Below, in pieces: positions 1 through 7,460 of a DNA stretch of 64,000 nucleotides (positions are counted from its first letter, which is position 1; every line of letters begins with the position of its first letter). The position numbers and the translations under genes are program-made. The stretch is from Alphaproteobacteria bacterium. GTDB taxonomy: Bacteria; Myxococcota_A; UBA796; GCA-2862545. The notes under the pieces are model-generated. The model was not told the DNA's origin. It did no database searches and worked only from the letters and a program-made list of their open reading frames with translations. The stretch is from NCBI GenBank assembly GCA_020632955.1, contig JACKEO010000013.1, positions 80,595-144,594 on the forward strand. Direction: 5' to 3'.

Positions 1-423
1 CCCGGGACGCAGCAGGGCGAAGGTGGACGCGAAGACCTGCTCCCAGTCCGGGAACACCGTGAGGCCCAGGGTGACCACCACGCCGTCCAGACCGCCCTCC
101 CGGCCCGTGGCCTCGGCCAGATCGGCGGCGGTCACCGCCCGCGCGTCGCGCTCGAGCAGGTGCACGTCGGTCCAGCCCTCCTGCGCGCAGCGGGCGCGAC
201 ACCGTCGCAGCATGCCCGACGACAGGTCCACGCCCACCACGGCCCCCTGGGGCCCCACCGCGGCGCGCAGGTGCGGCAGGTTCGGCCCCGTGCCCACCGG
301 CAGGTCGAGCACCACCCCGCCCCGCACGTCGCCGAGGGCCTCGGCGATCCGCGCGCGATAGGGCGCGTAGACCCGCTCGACGCTGGCGTCGTACACGCCG
401 GCGAAGACGTCGTACCAGGCCAC
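1..423 (-). CDS. SAM-dependent methyltransferase, class I (partial, N-terminal part)
   Basis: The gene runs off the left edge; 141 codons are visible. The GTG start at 421-423 is preceded by a strong GAGGAGG ribosome-binding site five bases away. Residues 38-48 (VLDLPVGTGPN) form the glycine-rich SAM-binding motif I, and residues 62-72 (VVGVDLSSGML) supply the acidic residue (Asp66) that usually binds the SAM ribose. The N-terminal WYDVFAGVYD pattern resembles UbiE/Methyltransf_11-type enzymes. The substrate cannot be read from this fragment. It is divergent from the lipoprotein gene at 467, with only 43 bases between the two start codons. Confidence 0.85.
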   Translation of the reverse strand, partial: MAWYDVFAGVYDASVERVYAPYRARIAEALGDVRGGVVLDLPVGTGPNLPHLRAAVGPQGAVVGVDLSSGMLRRCRARCAQEGWTDVHLLERDARAVTAADLAEATGREGGLDGVVVTLGLTVFPDWEQVFASTFALLRPG

Positions 424-466
424 GGACACCTCCTCGGTCCGCGCCGCCTACCGCGCCGGAGTCCCC

Positions 467-2143
467 TTGCGCACCCTGCCCTGGCTGGCGCTCGTCGCCT
501 GCACGACCGCCGATCCCGTCGACACCGACACCGACACCGACGCGCTGGCCTCCACGGCCTCCTGCCTCGACGACTGGACCGTGCAGGAGGCCGACGCCTC
601 GCTCCCCTGCGACGGCCCCCAGCGCTGCGTGGACGGCGCGTGCGTCGATCCCTGGACGGTGGACGCCCCGGCCTGGAGCACCTGCCCCGAGGTGCCGCGG
701 GCCGGGGGCCTGTCGCTCGCGGCCAAGGCCGCCGCCTACGAGGATCTGGTGGGCCGGGTGCACCTGCACCCCGACCTGCGCTGGGTCTCTGGCGTGCGGC
801 TGCGACCCGACACCGACCTCGCCACCGCCGGCTTCGACGACGTGGCCAGCTGGCGCAGCGGCGAGAACGACGGCCTGTGGTCCAGCCTCTACCTGGCCTC
901 CCAGGCCTTCCGCTGGGCGGTCACCGACGGCGCCGAGCGCACCGAGGCCCGGGCGCGCCTCGCGATGCTCCTGCAGGGCGAACGCGAGCGCATGGACGTG
1001 TCGGGGGTGCCCGGGAACCTGGTCCGTCAGCTCGTGCCCCCCGGGGTCGCCGGCCTGGCCTGCCCCGACGACCTCGACGACTACCGGGTGGACGTCGAGA
1101 AGGACGACAACCGCTGGGTGCGCATCGACGAGGAGGGCTGCGCGGTGGTGCTCCCCGCCACCGGCGACGCCTGGCAGCGCTCGGGGGCCTGTCCGGGCGT
1201 CGACCATGCCGGCTGGTGCTTCCTCGACAACACCAGCAAGGACGAGTACGCCGGCCACGTCTTCGCCCTGCTGGCGGTGGTGCGCCTCGTCGACGACGCC
1301 GAGCTGCAGGGCCTCGCGGCGGGCCTGCTGGCCGACGTGGGCCACCTGCTCGCCGACCACGCGCTCGCACTCATCGACCACGACGGGCGCGTCACCGAGC
1401 ACGGCGATCTCTCGCCGCTCACCGGTCGCGACGCCCCGGGCTTCAACGCCACGATGGCCCTGGCCTTCACCGCCGCCATCGCCGACGCCACCGACGATGC
1501 CCGCCTCGACACGCTCCACGCCTGCACCGTGGACCCGTCGGGCGCCGACTGCGAGGGCCTGGTCCCGCCGAACCTCGATCCCTTCCTGTCGTACCTGCCG
1601 CTGAACCTGATCTACGTGGACCCCAAGGGCTGCCTGAACAACGACAACAACCTCAGCATGCACCTGCTGTCGCTGGTGGATCTCGTGTGGGCGGCCCCCG
1701 ATCCCGCGCTGCGGGTGGCCATGCAGGAGCACCTCCAGGCCCTCTGGGACGACCCGAACGGACGCGCCCTGCCCCACCGCCACAACGCCTGGTACGACAT
1801 GATCTTCGCGGCCTTCAAGGACCTGCGTCCCGAGGGCGGCGGGCATGCGCCCGAGGCCGTGGCCGACGCGGTGTGCGGGCTGGCGCGCTTCCCCGTCGAC
1901 AAGCGTGGCCGCGACATCGCCGCCTCCACCGAGGCCGAGGTCTGCCTCGACCGGCTCGACCGTCCGATGCAGGCCACGCCGCGTCCGGTGGACGACCGCT
2001 GCCCCAAGGCCATGTGGTGGTGGAACGACGCCTTCGTCATGGCCGGCTGCACCGGCGATGCGGCGCGCGTCGAGCCCCCTGCCGACTACCTGCTGCCCTA
2101 CTGGATGGCGCGGTACTTCGGCTTCGTGGGCCAGGGCGACTGA
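467..2143 (+). CDS. Predicted lipoprotein, 558 aa, helical, function unknown
   Basis: The TTG start opens a short signal peptide ending in the lipobox LVAC at residues 9-12, followed by a DTDTDTD linker, so the mature protein should be a lipid-anchored envelope protein. A Cys-containing patch follows near residues 30-60. The rest is rich in Ala/Leu helices, with aromatic and acidic patches (for example around residues 130-170 and 240-330), which suggests an alpha/alpha-barrel-like fold. This resemblance is a guess from helix spacing; no catalytic motif was recognised. It stands alone, divergent from the methyltransferase gene and convergent with the ArsR gene. The start is inferred from the lipobox; no good upstream alternative gives a signal peptide. 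Confidence 0.72.
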   Translation: MRTLPWLALVACTTADPVDTDTDTDALASTASCLDDWTVQEADASLPCDGPQRCVDGACVDPWTVDAPAWSTCPEVPRAGGLSLAAKAAAYEDLVGRVHLHPDLRWVSGVRLRPDTDLATAGFDDVASWRSGENDGLWSSLYLASQAFRWAVTDGAERTEARARLAMLLQGERERMDVSGVPGNLVRQLVPPGVAGLACPDDLDDYRVDVEKDDNRWVRIDEEGCAVVLPATGDAWQRSGACPGVDHAGWCFLDNTSKDEYAGHVFALLAVVRLVDDAELQGLAAGLLADVGHLLADHALALIDHDGRVTEHGDLSPLTGRDAPGFNATMALAFTAAIADATDDARLDTLHACTVDPSGADCEGLVPPNLDPFLSYLPLNLIYVDPKGCLNNDNNLSMHLLSLVDLVWAAPDPALRVAMQEHLQALWDDPNGRALPHRHNAWYDMIFAAFKDLRPEGGGHAPEAVADAVCGLARFPVDKRGRDIAASTEAEVCLDRLDRPMQATPRPVDDRCPKAMWWWNDAFVMAGCTGDAARVEPPADYLLPYWMARYFGFVGQGD

Positions 2144-2164
2144 AGGCGCCCCCCGCCACCCGGA

Positions 2165-2482
2165 TCAGGCGGCCTCCTCCGGGAAGGCCTCCAGCGCCTC
2201 GGTGCCCAGCGCCGCCGTGACGATGGCGCGCACGGCCGGGTGGGCCACCCGGTAGCGCCGCAGCCGACCCTGCCGCTCCACCGCCACCACGCCGGCCTCC
2301 CGCAGCACCGCGAGGTGACGGCTGACCAGCGGCTGGGGGATGCCGAGGCAGGCCGTCATCGGGCCCACGCAGCAGCCGCGGTCGAGCAGGCCTGCGGCGA
2401 TGCGCAGGCGCACGGGGTGGCCCAGCGCGCGGAGCACCTCGGCGGCGGGGACCAGGTCGTCGGAGGGATTGACATATTCCAT
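2165..2482 (-). CDS. ArsR/SmtB-family transcriptional repressor
   Basis: 105 aa, the usual size for the family. The winged-helix core is clear: LRALGHPVRLRIA (residues 18-30) followed by the recognition helix PQPLVSRHLAVLREAG (49-64) and the wing GRLRRYRV (72-79). Cys37-Cys38 and Cys45 lie in the helix before the recognition helix, where metal- or thiol-sensing ArsR proteins place their sensor cysteines. Because the divergent neighbour is a rhodanese, sensing of reactive sulfur or of metal or arsenic-type ligands is plausible, but this is inference. The ATG lies inside a perfect inverted repeat and has no ribosome-binding site, which suggests a leaderless, self-repressed message. Confidence 0.88.
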   Translation of the reverse strand: MEYVNPSDDLVPAAEVLRALGHPVRLRIAAGLLDRGCCVGPMTACLGIPQPLVSRHLAVLREAGVVAVERQGRLRRYRVAHPAVRAIVTAALGTEALEAFPEEAA

Positions 2483-2496
2483 ATCGGGAATATATC
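2469..2496 (+). promoter_or_regulatory. Promoter of rhodanese/small membrane protein operon
   Basis: A perfect TTGACA (2469-2474) is followed after 16 bases by TATATC (2491-2496). This is the most canonical sigma-70-type promoter seen in the window. The start of transcription would fall near 2503, about 30 bases before the ATG at 2533, which has a CTGGAGGTCGAG ribosome-binding region. The spacer contains the inverted-repeat operator. Confidence 0.72.
2474..2493. promoter_or_regulatory. Inverted-repeat operator between arsR and rhodanese genes
   Basis: ATATTCC (2474-2480) and GGAATAT (2487-2493) form a perfect 7-bp inverted repeat around 6 bases, in otherwise very GC-rich DNA. It lies between the -35 and -10 boxes of the rhodanese promoter and covers the first bases of the ArsR gene, as expected for an ArsR-family operator controlling both directions. 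Confidence 0.75.
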
Positions 2497-2516
2497 AGCC
2501 GGCGTCGGGCGAGCAA
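2489..2516 (-). promoter_or_regulatory. Promoter of arsR-family gene (possibly leaderless)
   Basis: On the minus strand, TTGCTC (2511-2516) and TATATT (2489-2494) are separated by 16 bases. The -10 box ends six bases before the ATG at 2480-2482, so transcription would begin at or next to the start codon. No Shine-Dalgarno sequence is present, which agrees with a leaderless message. Confidence 0.5.
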
Positions 2517-2532
2517 GCCCCTGGAGGTCGAG

Positions 2533-2838
2533 ATGTCCTGGCTGTCTTCCCTGTTCGGTGGTGGGAGCGATCGCATCGACGGCACCGAGGCCCGCCGCCT
2601 CGTCGCCGAGGGTGCGCTCCTGATCGACGTCCGCTCGCCCGGCGAGTTCGCCTCCGGTCACATCCAGGGCGCGAAGAACATCCCCGTGCAGCAGCTCGGC
2701 GCCCGGCTCGCCGAGGTGAACGTGGGCAAGACCGTGGTGCTGTACTGCGCCTCGGGTGCGCGCAGCGCCTCGGCCCAGGGCATGCTCGCCGGCCAGGGCA
2801 TCACGGCCTTCAACCTCGGGCCGATGAGCGCCTGGTGA
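2533..2838 (+). CDS. Rhodanese-domain sulfurtransferase, single domain
   Basis: 101 aa, the size of a GlpE/PspE-type single rhodanese domain. DVRSPGEF (residues 32-39) is the CH2A-type motif, followed by SGHIQGAKNIP (41-51). The active-site loop YCASGARS (71-78) carries the catalytic Cys72, which should accept a persulfide sulfur. The six-residue loop length fits sulfurtransferases rather than the longer Cdc25/arsenate-reductase type. There is no signal peptide, so it is cytosolic. It overlaps the next gene by three bases and is divergent from the ArsR regulator, so it is probably induced by the same sulfur or metal signal. Confidence 0.9.
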   Translation: MSWLSSLFGGGSDRIDGTEARRLVAEGALLIDVRSPGEFASGHIQGAKNIPVQQLGARLAEVNVGKTVVLYCASGARSASAQGMLAGQGITAFNLGPMSAW

Positions 2839-3095
2839 GCAGCGCCCGCGACCGGCTGACGCTGCCCCTGGCGGCGTCGCTCACGCTGGGGCTCGCGCCC
2901 TTCACGCCCCAGCCCCACGTGGTGGAGAAGCTGCGGTGGCTGGCGGAGGGCGGCGCAGGCATGCGTCCCCTCGACGTCTTCGACCTGGTGCTGCACGGCA
3001 GCCCCTGGGTGTGGCTGGCGTGGGTGGCGGTGCAGGTGGCGCGCGGCACGCCTGCCGCCCCGCCGGCGCCCGCGCGTCCGTCCGACCGGTCCTGA
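2835..3095 (+). CDS. Small conserved membrane protein (often labelled 'RND transporter' in databases)
   Basis: 86 aa with a GTG start that overlaps the rhodanese stop (GTGA), so it should be translationally coupled. The sequence has a hydrophobic N-terminal stretch ending in LTLGLAPFTPQPHVVEKL, then a DVFDLVLHGSPWVWLAW segment and a second hydrophobic stretch. This LGLAPF...PH..EKL...DxxDLxLHG pattern is a recurrent small membrane protein family that, as I recall, is often annotated as an RND transporter although it is far too short to be one. Pairing with ArsR and rhodanese suggests a role in sulfur or metal stress, which is inference. Confidence 0.75.
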   Translation: MSSARDRLTLPLAASLTLGLAPFTPQPHVVEKLRWLAEGGAGMRPLDVFDLVLHGSPWVWLAWVAVQVARGTPAAPPAPARPSDRS

Positions 3096-3098
3096 CCC

Positions 3099-3794
3099 CT
3101 ACAGGCTGGCGCCCACCAGCCCGCCGATGGCCGCCGTGATGCCCATGGCCGCGGCGCCCCAGAAGGCCACGCGCGCTGCACCCACCGCGGCGCTGGCCCC
3201 GCCCGCGCGGGCCGCCAGCGCGCCCAGGCCCGCGAGGAAGGCCAGGCTGCTGCCCGCCACGGCCCCCACGGTCCATCCCTCGGGGGCCAGCGCCACCACG
3301 GCCAGGGGCAGGGCGGCGCCGGCCGCGAAGGTGAACGCCGAGGCGCCCGCGGCCTGCAGGGGTCGCGCCGCCAGCTCGTCCACGATGCCCAGCTCGTCGC
3401 GCAGGTGCGCGCCCAGCGCGTCGTGGGCCATGAGCTGGTCGGCCACGCGACCCGCCAGCTCCGCGTCCAGGCCCCGGCCCTCGTAGATCCCGGCCAGCTC
3501 CATGCGCTCGTACTCGTGGTCGGCGACGAGCTCGGCCTTCTCGCGCTCGGTGTCGGCCCGCTCGGTGTCGGCCTGGCTGCTCACGCTCACGTACTCGCCC
3601 GCCGCCATCGACATCGCGCCCGCCACCAGGCCCGCCACCCCGGTGACCAGCACCTCGTGGGCCCCCACGCCCGCGGAGGCCACGCCCAGGACCAGGCTCG
3701 CGGTGGACACGATGCCGTCGTTCGCGCCGAGCACGGCGGCGCGCAGCCACCCGATCCGCTCCACGAAGTGCCGCTCTGCGTGACGCGGTCGCAT
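3099..3794 (-). CDS. VIT1/CCC1-family iron or manganese transporter
   Basis: 231 aa from the ATG at 3792-3794, which has a GAGGAGG site ten bases upstream; longer in-frame starts lack one. The N-terminal AERHF...GWLRAAVLGANDGIVS is the hallmark of the VIT family (first membrane helix). It is followed by GAMSMAAGEYVSVSSQ, a charged metal-binding loop (residues about 75-140, many Glu/Asp/His) and three more hydrophobic segments to the C terminus. The family moves Fe2+ or Mn2+ out of the cytosol. A TATGGG element preceded by GC lies 27 bases upstream (3821-3828, minus strand) and may be the -10 box. Confidence 0.9.
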   Translation of the reverse strand: MRPRHAERHFVERIGWLRAAVLGANDGIVSTASLVLGVASAGVGAHEVLVTGVAGLVAGAMSMAAGEYVSVSSQADTERADTEREKAELVADHEYERMELAGIYEGRGLDAELAGRVADQLMAHDALGAHLRDELGIVDELAARPLQAAGASAFTFAAGAALPLAVVALAPEGWTVGAVAGSSLAFLAGLGALAARAGGASAAVGAARVAFWGAAAMGITAAIGGLVGASL

Positions 3795-3857
3795 GGCCGG
3801 GGCCCTCCTCGGTGCGCCCGCCCATAGCGCACCCGGGGTCCTCCCACCCTGGAGCAC

Positions 3858-4412
3858 TCACCCGCCCGGGGCCACCTCCAGCGTCACCCAGGTCCAGGTG
3901 TTCGCGCCGTGGTTGTGGAGGTGCAGCTGGACCGGGGCGCCCACCGGCGCGGCCACCGGGGCCTCCAGCTGGGCCTCCAGCGGGGTGGCCGGGCTGGGGA
4001 TGGGCAGCGTGGTCTCCCAGAGCACGCTGCCGCCCAGGAGCACGGCCGCGTGCGCCTCGGCGGGTTCCGGTGCCGTGAGGCCGTTGTGGAAGGCGAAGAC
4101 GTGCAGTCGATCCCCCACGGCGACGGGCGCGAGGGAGGGCTGGACGAGCCCGAGGTAGGCACACCGTCCGGTGTCCACCTCCACCCCGCGCCCCTCGGCG
4201 TACCAGCCGCCCACGGGGCAGTCGGCACCGTCCGGTCGGTGGCCCGCCAGCGGGTCGTCCGACGGATCGAGCGGTGCCCACGCAGCGTGATCCACCAGGG
4301 AGCGGGCCTCGGCCAGCACCGTCTCGGGCACGGGATCGCCGGCGTCCTCCCCCGTGTCGACGCACCCGCCCGCGAGCACGAGCAGCGCCGCCGCGCGACC
4401 TCTCCAGCCCAT
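3858..4412 (-). CDS. Predicted lipoprotein, 184 aa, conserved but uncharacterised
   Basis: The ATG at 4410-4412 follows a GGAGG site by seven bases and opens a signal peptide ending LAGGC at residues 12-16 (lipobox slightly off consensus). The mature part has paired Cys (DCPVGGWY near residue 64 and GRCAYLGLVQPSL near 80), then AHAAVLLG, LWETTLPIPSPA and HLHNHGANTWTW. The His-rich C-terminal strand looks conserved, but I know no assigned function. It is divergent from the copper monooxygenase-like gene at 4519, with about 106 bases shared upstream, so a functional link such as metal handling or co-secretion is possible. Confidence 0.72.
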   Translation of the reverse strand: MGWRGRAAALLVLAGGCVDTGEDAGDPVPETVLAEARSLVDHAAWAPLDPSDDPLAGHRPDGADCPVGGWYAEGRGVEVDTGRCAYLGLVQPSLAPVAVGDRLHVFAFHNGLTAPEPAEAHAAVLLGGSVLWETTLPIPSPATPLEAQLEAPVAAPVGAPVQLHLHNHGANTWTWVTLEVAPGG

Positions 4413-4464
4413 GCAGTCGCCTCCGGGCACCCGACGCTCCCCCGTCACCACACGCAACACTGAC

Positions 4465-4494
4465 TTGTGGGTCACGGGTGGCAGGGTGTATCCA
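4465..4494 (+). promoter_or_regulatory. Candidate promoter of the copper monooxygenase-like gene
   Basis: TTGTGG (4465-4470) and TATCCA (4489-4494) are separated by 18 bases. The ATG at 4519 is 24 bases further on, behind a GGAGGAG ribosome-binding site. The match to a -35/-10 pair is moderate. Confidence 0.42.
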
Positions 4495-4518
4495 GACGGC
4501 CGCCCGGGAGGAGCCCCC

Positions 4519-5979
4519 ATGTTCTGGACGCACGCGCGCACCGCCACCCTGGGCCTCCTCGCCGCCGGCTGCGGCAGCTCGCTGACCGGGCCCGGCGCGG
4601 TCGATGGCGACACCGACGCGCTGCGCACCGACTCGGCCGCGGCCGATCCGCCCGACGTGGTCACCTACCACCGCGACGTGGCGCCCATCCTCCGCGAGCA
4701 CTGCGGCAGCTGCCACACGCCCGGCGGCATCGCCCCCTTCTCCCTGCAGACCTACGACGACGCCTCGCGCTGGGCCGAGGCCATCCTCCCCGCCGTGCTC
4801 GACCGCACGATGCCCCCCTTCGACGCGCGCGAGGGCGAGGACTGCCAGCCCCCGCTGCCCTGGAAGGACGACCTGCGCCTGAGCGAGGCCGAGCTCGCCA
4901 CGCTCACCACCTGGGTGGACGAGGGCACCTACGAGGGGGCCCGCGTGGTGGAGCCGCCGCCCGTGGCGCCCGACGTGATCGCCGACAGCGAGGCCGACGC
5001 CATCCTGCCCATCGCCGCCCCCTTCGAGGTGGACGGCGACGAGGACATCTACGCCTGCTTCCGCCTCGAGGTGCCGAACGACGAGAAGGTGTGGCTGGAG
5101 GCCGTGGAGGTGCGACCCGACAACGGCGCGGTGGTGCACCACGTGCTGCTCTGGTCCGACCCCGACGACCAGGCCGCCGACCGCGCGGGCGAGGACGGGG
5201 TCTACCGCTGCTCGGGCACCCCCGACTTCTTCCCCACCGACCTCATCGGCGGCTGGGTGCCCGGTGGCGCCCCCATCCGCATGCCCGAGGACACGGGCAT
5301 CCTGCTCAAGCCCGGCGCCACGATCGTGATGAACGTGCACTACCACCCCACCGGCGCGGGCAAGGAGATCGACCGCAGCGCCCTGGCCGTGAAGTGGACG
5401 ACCTCGCCGCCCTCGCACCACGCCACCGGCTTCCTCGTGGACGTGCCCTTCCTCGGCGAGGTGCAGCCGGGCCCGAACGATCCGGGCAAGACCCGCTTCC
5501 AGATCCCGCCCGGCGTGCCCGACCACACCGAGACGCTGATCCTCGATACCGGCCCCATCGCCGAGTACCTGGCGCTGCTGCCGCTGCGCATCTTCTCGAT
5601 CACGCCCCACATGCACTACCTGGGACGCGCGATGAAGGTGACCATCCTGCGCGGCGACGCGCCGGACGACGAGGAGATGTGCCTCGTCCACACGCCGGAG
5701 TACCGCTTCGACTGGCAGACCACCTACACCTACGACGGCGACGTGGACGAGCTGCCCCAGATCCTCCCCGGCGACCGCATCAAGGTGGAGTGCACCTACG
5801 ACAACAGCCCGTCGAACCCCTACTTCGGCGACGCGCTCGCTGCGTCGGGCGCCACCGAGGCCCAGACCGTGCGCTGGGGCGAGGAGACGGGCGACGAGAT
5901 GTGCATGGCCATGCTGGGGCTCGTGATCCCCCCCGTGGACCTCGGCGCCCTGCTCAAGCAGTTCGACCTGGGGCTCTGA
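4519..5979 (+). CDS. Copper type II (PHM-like) monooxygenase with N-terminal haem-c motif, lipoprotein
   Basis: 486 aa. The signal peptide ends in a lipobox-like LLAAGC (residues 13-18). CGSCH (62-66) is a covalent haem-c site in a small cytochrome-like region. The body matches peptidylglycine alpha-hydroxylating monooxygenase (PHM): VVHHVLLW gives the paired His207/His208, VHYHP gives His274, PHMHYLG gives His364 and His366, and DEMC gives Met461. In PHM these ligands form CuH (three His) and CuM (two His plus Met), and all are present. It likely oxidises a substrate outside the cytoplasm, with the haem as electron donor in place of ascorbate (inference). Related haem-copper fusions occur in Myxococcota and Planctomycetota; none has a substrate I can name. 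Confidence 0.88.
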   Translation: MFWTHARTATLGLLAAGCGSSLTGPGAVDGDTDALRTDSAAADPPDVVTYHRDVAPILREHCGSCHTPGGIAPFSLQTYDDASRWAEAILPAVLDRTMPPFDAREGEDCQPPLPWKDDLRLSEAELATLTTWVDEGTYEGARVVEPPPVAPDVIADSEADAILPIAAPFEVDGDEDIYACFRLEVPNDEKVWLEAVEVRPDNGAVVHHVLLWSDPDDQAADRAGEDGVYRCSGTPDFFPTDLIGGWVPGGAPIRMPEDTGILLKPGATIVMNVHYHPTGAGKEIDRSALAVKWTTSPPSHHATGFLVDVPFLGEVQPGPNDPGKTRFQIPPGVPDHTETLILDTGPIAEYLALLPLRIFSITPHMHYLGRAMKVTILRGDAPDDEEMCLVHTPEYRFDWQTTYTYDGDVDELPQILPGDRIKVECTYDNSPSNPYFGDALAASGATEAQTVRWGEETGDEMCMAMLGLVIPPVDLGALLKQFDLGL

Positions 5980-5980
5980 C

Positions 5981-6772
5981 TCAGCCGGTGTCGCCGACGC
6001 CCGTGTCGAGCGTGTCGGTGTCGAGCGCTTCCGGGAGCGTGGCCGGCGGCGCGGTGCCCGTGGTGGAGAAGCTCCAGCCGATGCGGACGCGCACCTTCCA
6101 CTGGAGCGCGTCGATGAGGACGACCGCCTCCTCGTCGACCGCTGCGGTGCGGGTGGCCGCCTCGTAGGCCACCACCTCCGCGTCCTCCATCCACCAGTAC
6201 TGCTTGTTGGCGATGGGATCGGTCGTGGACAGGGCGGCGTTCCCCGCGTCGCCGTGCGCCACCCACTGGCCGAGCGTGGTGCCCCCCGTGGTCCAGGTGA
6301 CCGAGTGGAAGGCCTTGCCGTCGGCGGCCGACCACTGGACCGCCGCGTCCCACGCGACCGCCGGATCGGGCGGCACCTGGGGGAGCTCCCAGCAGTCGGT
6401 GCCCTCGCGCGCCCAGGTGCCTTCGTAGCGGTTGGTGGATCCGGCCGCCTGCACCAGCGTGCCGCCCCCCCGGTAGGTGTAGGTGCACGTGCACGGGCCC
6501 ACCACGCCGAGCGTGGTGGCGCAGAAGGTCTCGGTGGACGACCCGTTCGCCGTGAAGGTCACCTCCTGCACCACGGCCATGGACTGCAGGTCGCCATGCA
6601 CCGCCTTCACCTCGCCCCCGCCGTCGTCGGCCGAGTCCCACGGGCCCGAGGAGTCCTTCGCCTCGCCCCCCGCCGCGTCGGTGTCGGTGTCGCCGTCGGT
6701 GGTGTCCTTGCCCGCCCCCTGTGCACAGCCTGCGAGCGCGGCGCACAGCACCGCAGTCCGGATGCTCCCCAT
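5981..6772 (-). CDS. Predicted lipoprotein, 263 aa
   Basis: ATG at 6770-6772 behind GGGAGGGCAG. The signal peptide ends in the canonical lipobox LAGC (residues 12-15), followed by a DTDTD linker. The mature domain, about residues 55-245, has beta-strand character with Trp-rich segments and four Cys in two close groups (FCATTLG...CTCTYTY), suggesting disulfides. The C terminus returns to a DTDTLDTGVGDTG tail, so the acidic low-complexity sequence brackets the folded part, which is unusual. No family was recognised. It is convergent with the copper monooxygenase-like gene, with a single base between the stops. Confidence 0.7.
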   Translation of the reverse strand: MGSIRTAVLCAALAGCAQGAGKDTTDGDTDTDAAGGEAKDSSGPWDSADDGGGEVKAVHGDLQSMAVVQEVTFTANGSSTETFCATTLGVVGPCTCTYTYRGGGTLVQAAGSTNRYEGTWAREGTDCWELPQVPPDPAVAWDAAVQWSAADGKAFHSVTWTTGGTTLGQWVAHGDAGNAALSTTDPIANKQYWWMEDAEVVAYEAATRTAAVDEEAVVLIDALQWKVRVRIGWSFSTTGTAPPATLPEALDTDTLDTGVGDTG

Positions 6773-6924
6773 CTGCCCTCCCCGACCCCGCGTCTGCTGC
6801 AGGGTCGATTGCACGGTACAGATCGGGCATGACGAATGCAAACCGTCCGGAAGGCCGGACGCCGGATCCGGGCGCACGCGTCGGCGGCCCGAGGACGGCA
6901 CGACCCGACGAGCTACGGCGCGGC

Positions 6925-7389
6925 ATGACCTCCCGCTGGCCCGAGCCCCGTCCGCCCCTGTCGCTGCCGCGCCCCTCTGCGCACGGCAGCGCCGTGCTCC
7001 TCGGCGGTCCCGTCCACCCCACCCTGCCGCCGGGCCACACCTGGCTGCTCGAGGCCGACGCGCCCACGGCCGCCGCACACGCCGGTCGGGCCTTCGAGCT
7101 GGAGCTGGACCTGCGCTGGACCCGCTCGGGCTGCACCCGCCTGTTCGAGCTGGTGCTCCTCACCTACGCGAAGCCCGACGCCGCCGGCGCGCGCACCCGT
7201 CTCGGCAGCTTCCGCCACGTCTTCCACCCCACCGACGCCGGCGCGCTGCGTCCGCTCCTCCGCCTGGGGCGGCAGCCGTGGTGGTGGCTGGTGGTGCGTG
7301 GGCCGGACGGGGTGGCCGCGAGCGTGGAGCTGGCGAACACGCTGGAGCTGGAGGGGCTGTTGCGGCGGGTGTGGGACGGGCGGGGGTGA
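6925..7389 (+). CDS. Hypothetical protein, 154 aa
   Basis: No signal peptide or known motif. The sequence has a Trp/Leu-rich core (GHTWLLEADAP, FELELDLRWTRSG, RLFELVLLTYAKPDA, QPWWWLVVRG). An in-frame ATG at 6829 would add 32 residues, but those codons have clearly fewer G/C third bases than the rest of the gene, so the ATG at 6925 is preferred. There is no clear ribosome-binding site at either start. It lies between two lipoprotein genes and shares no obvious function with them. Confidence 0.55.
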   Translation: MTSRWPEPRPPLSLPRPSAHGSAVLLGGPVHPTLPPGHTWLLEADAPTAAAHAGRAFELELDLRWTRSGCTRLFELVLLTYAKPDAAGARTRLGSFRHVFHPTDAGALRPLLRLGRQPWWWLVVRGPDGVAASVELANTLELEGLLRRVWDGRG

Positions 7390-7460
7390 GGATCAGGCGT
7401 AGGCCCGACGTGTGCCCCTCACCCCATCCCGTGGCAGGATGCCCGGCCGGAGGTGCCCAC

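Noticed and set aside
2902..5691. 929-codon open frame on the minus strand
   Set aside because: It crosses the VIT transporter and copper monooxygenase genes in other frames. Its translation is Arg/Gly/His-rich without motifs, as expected for an antisense frame in GC-rich DNA.
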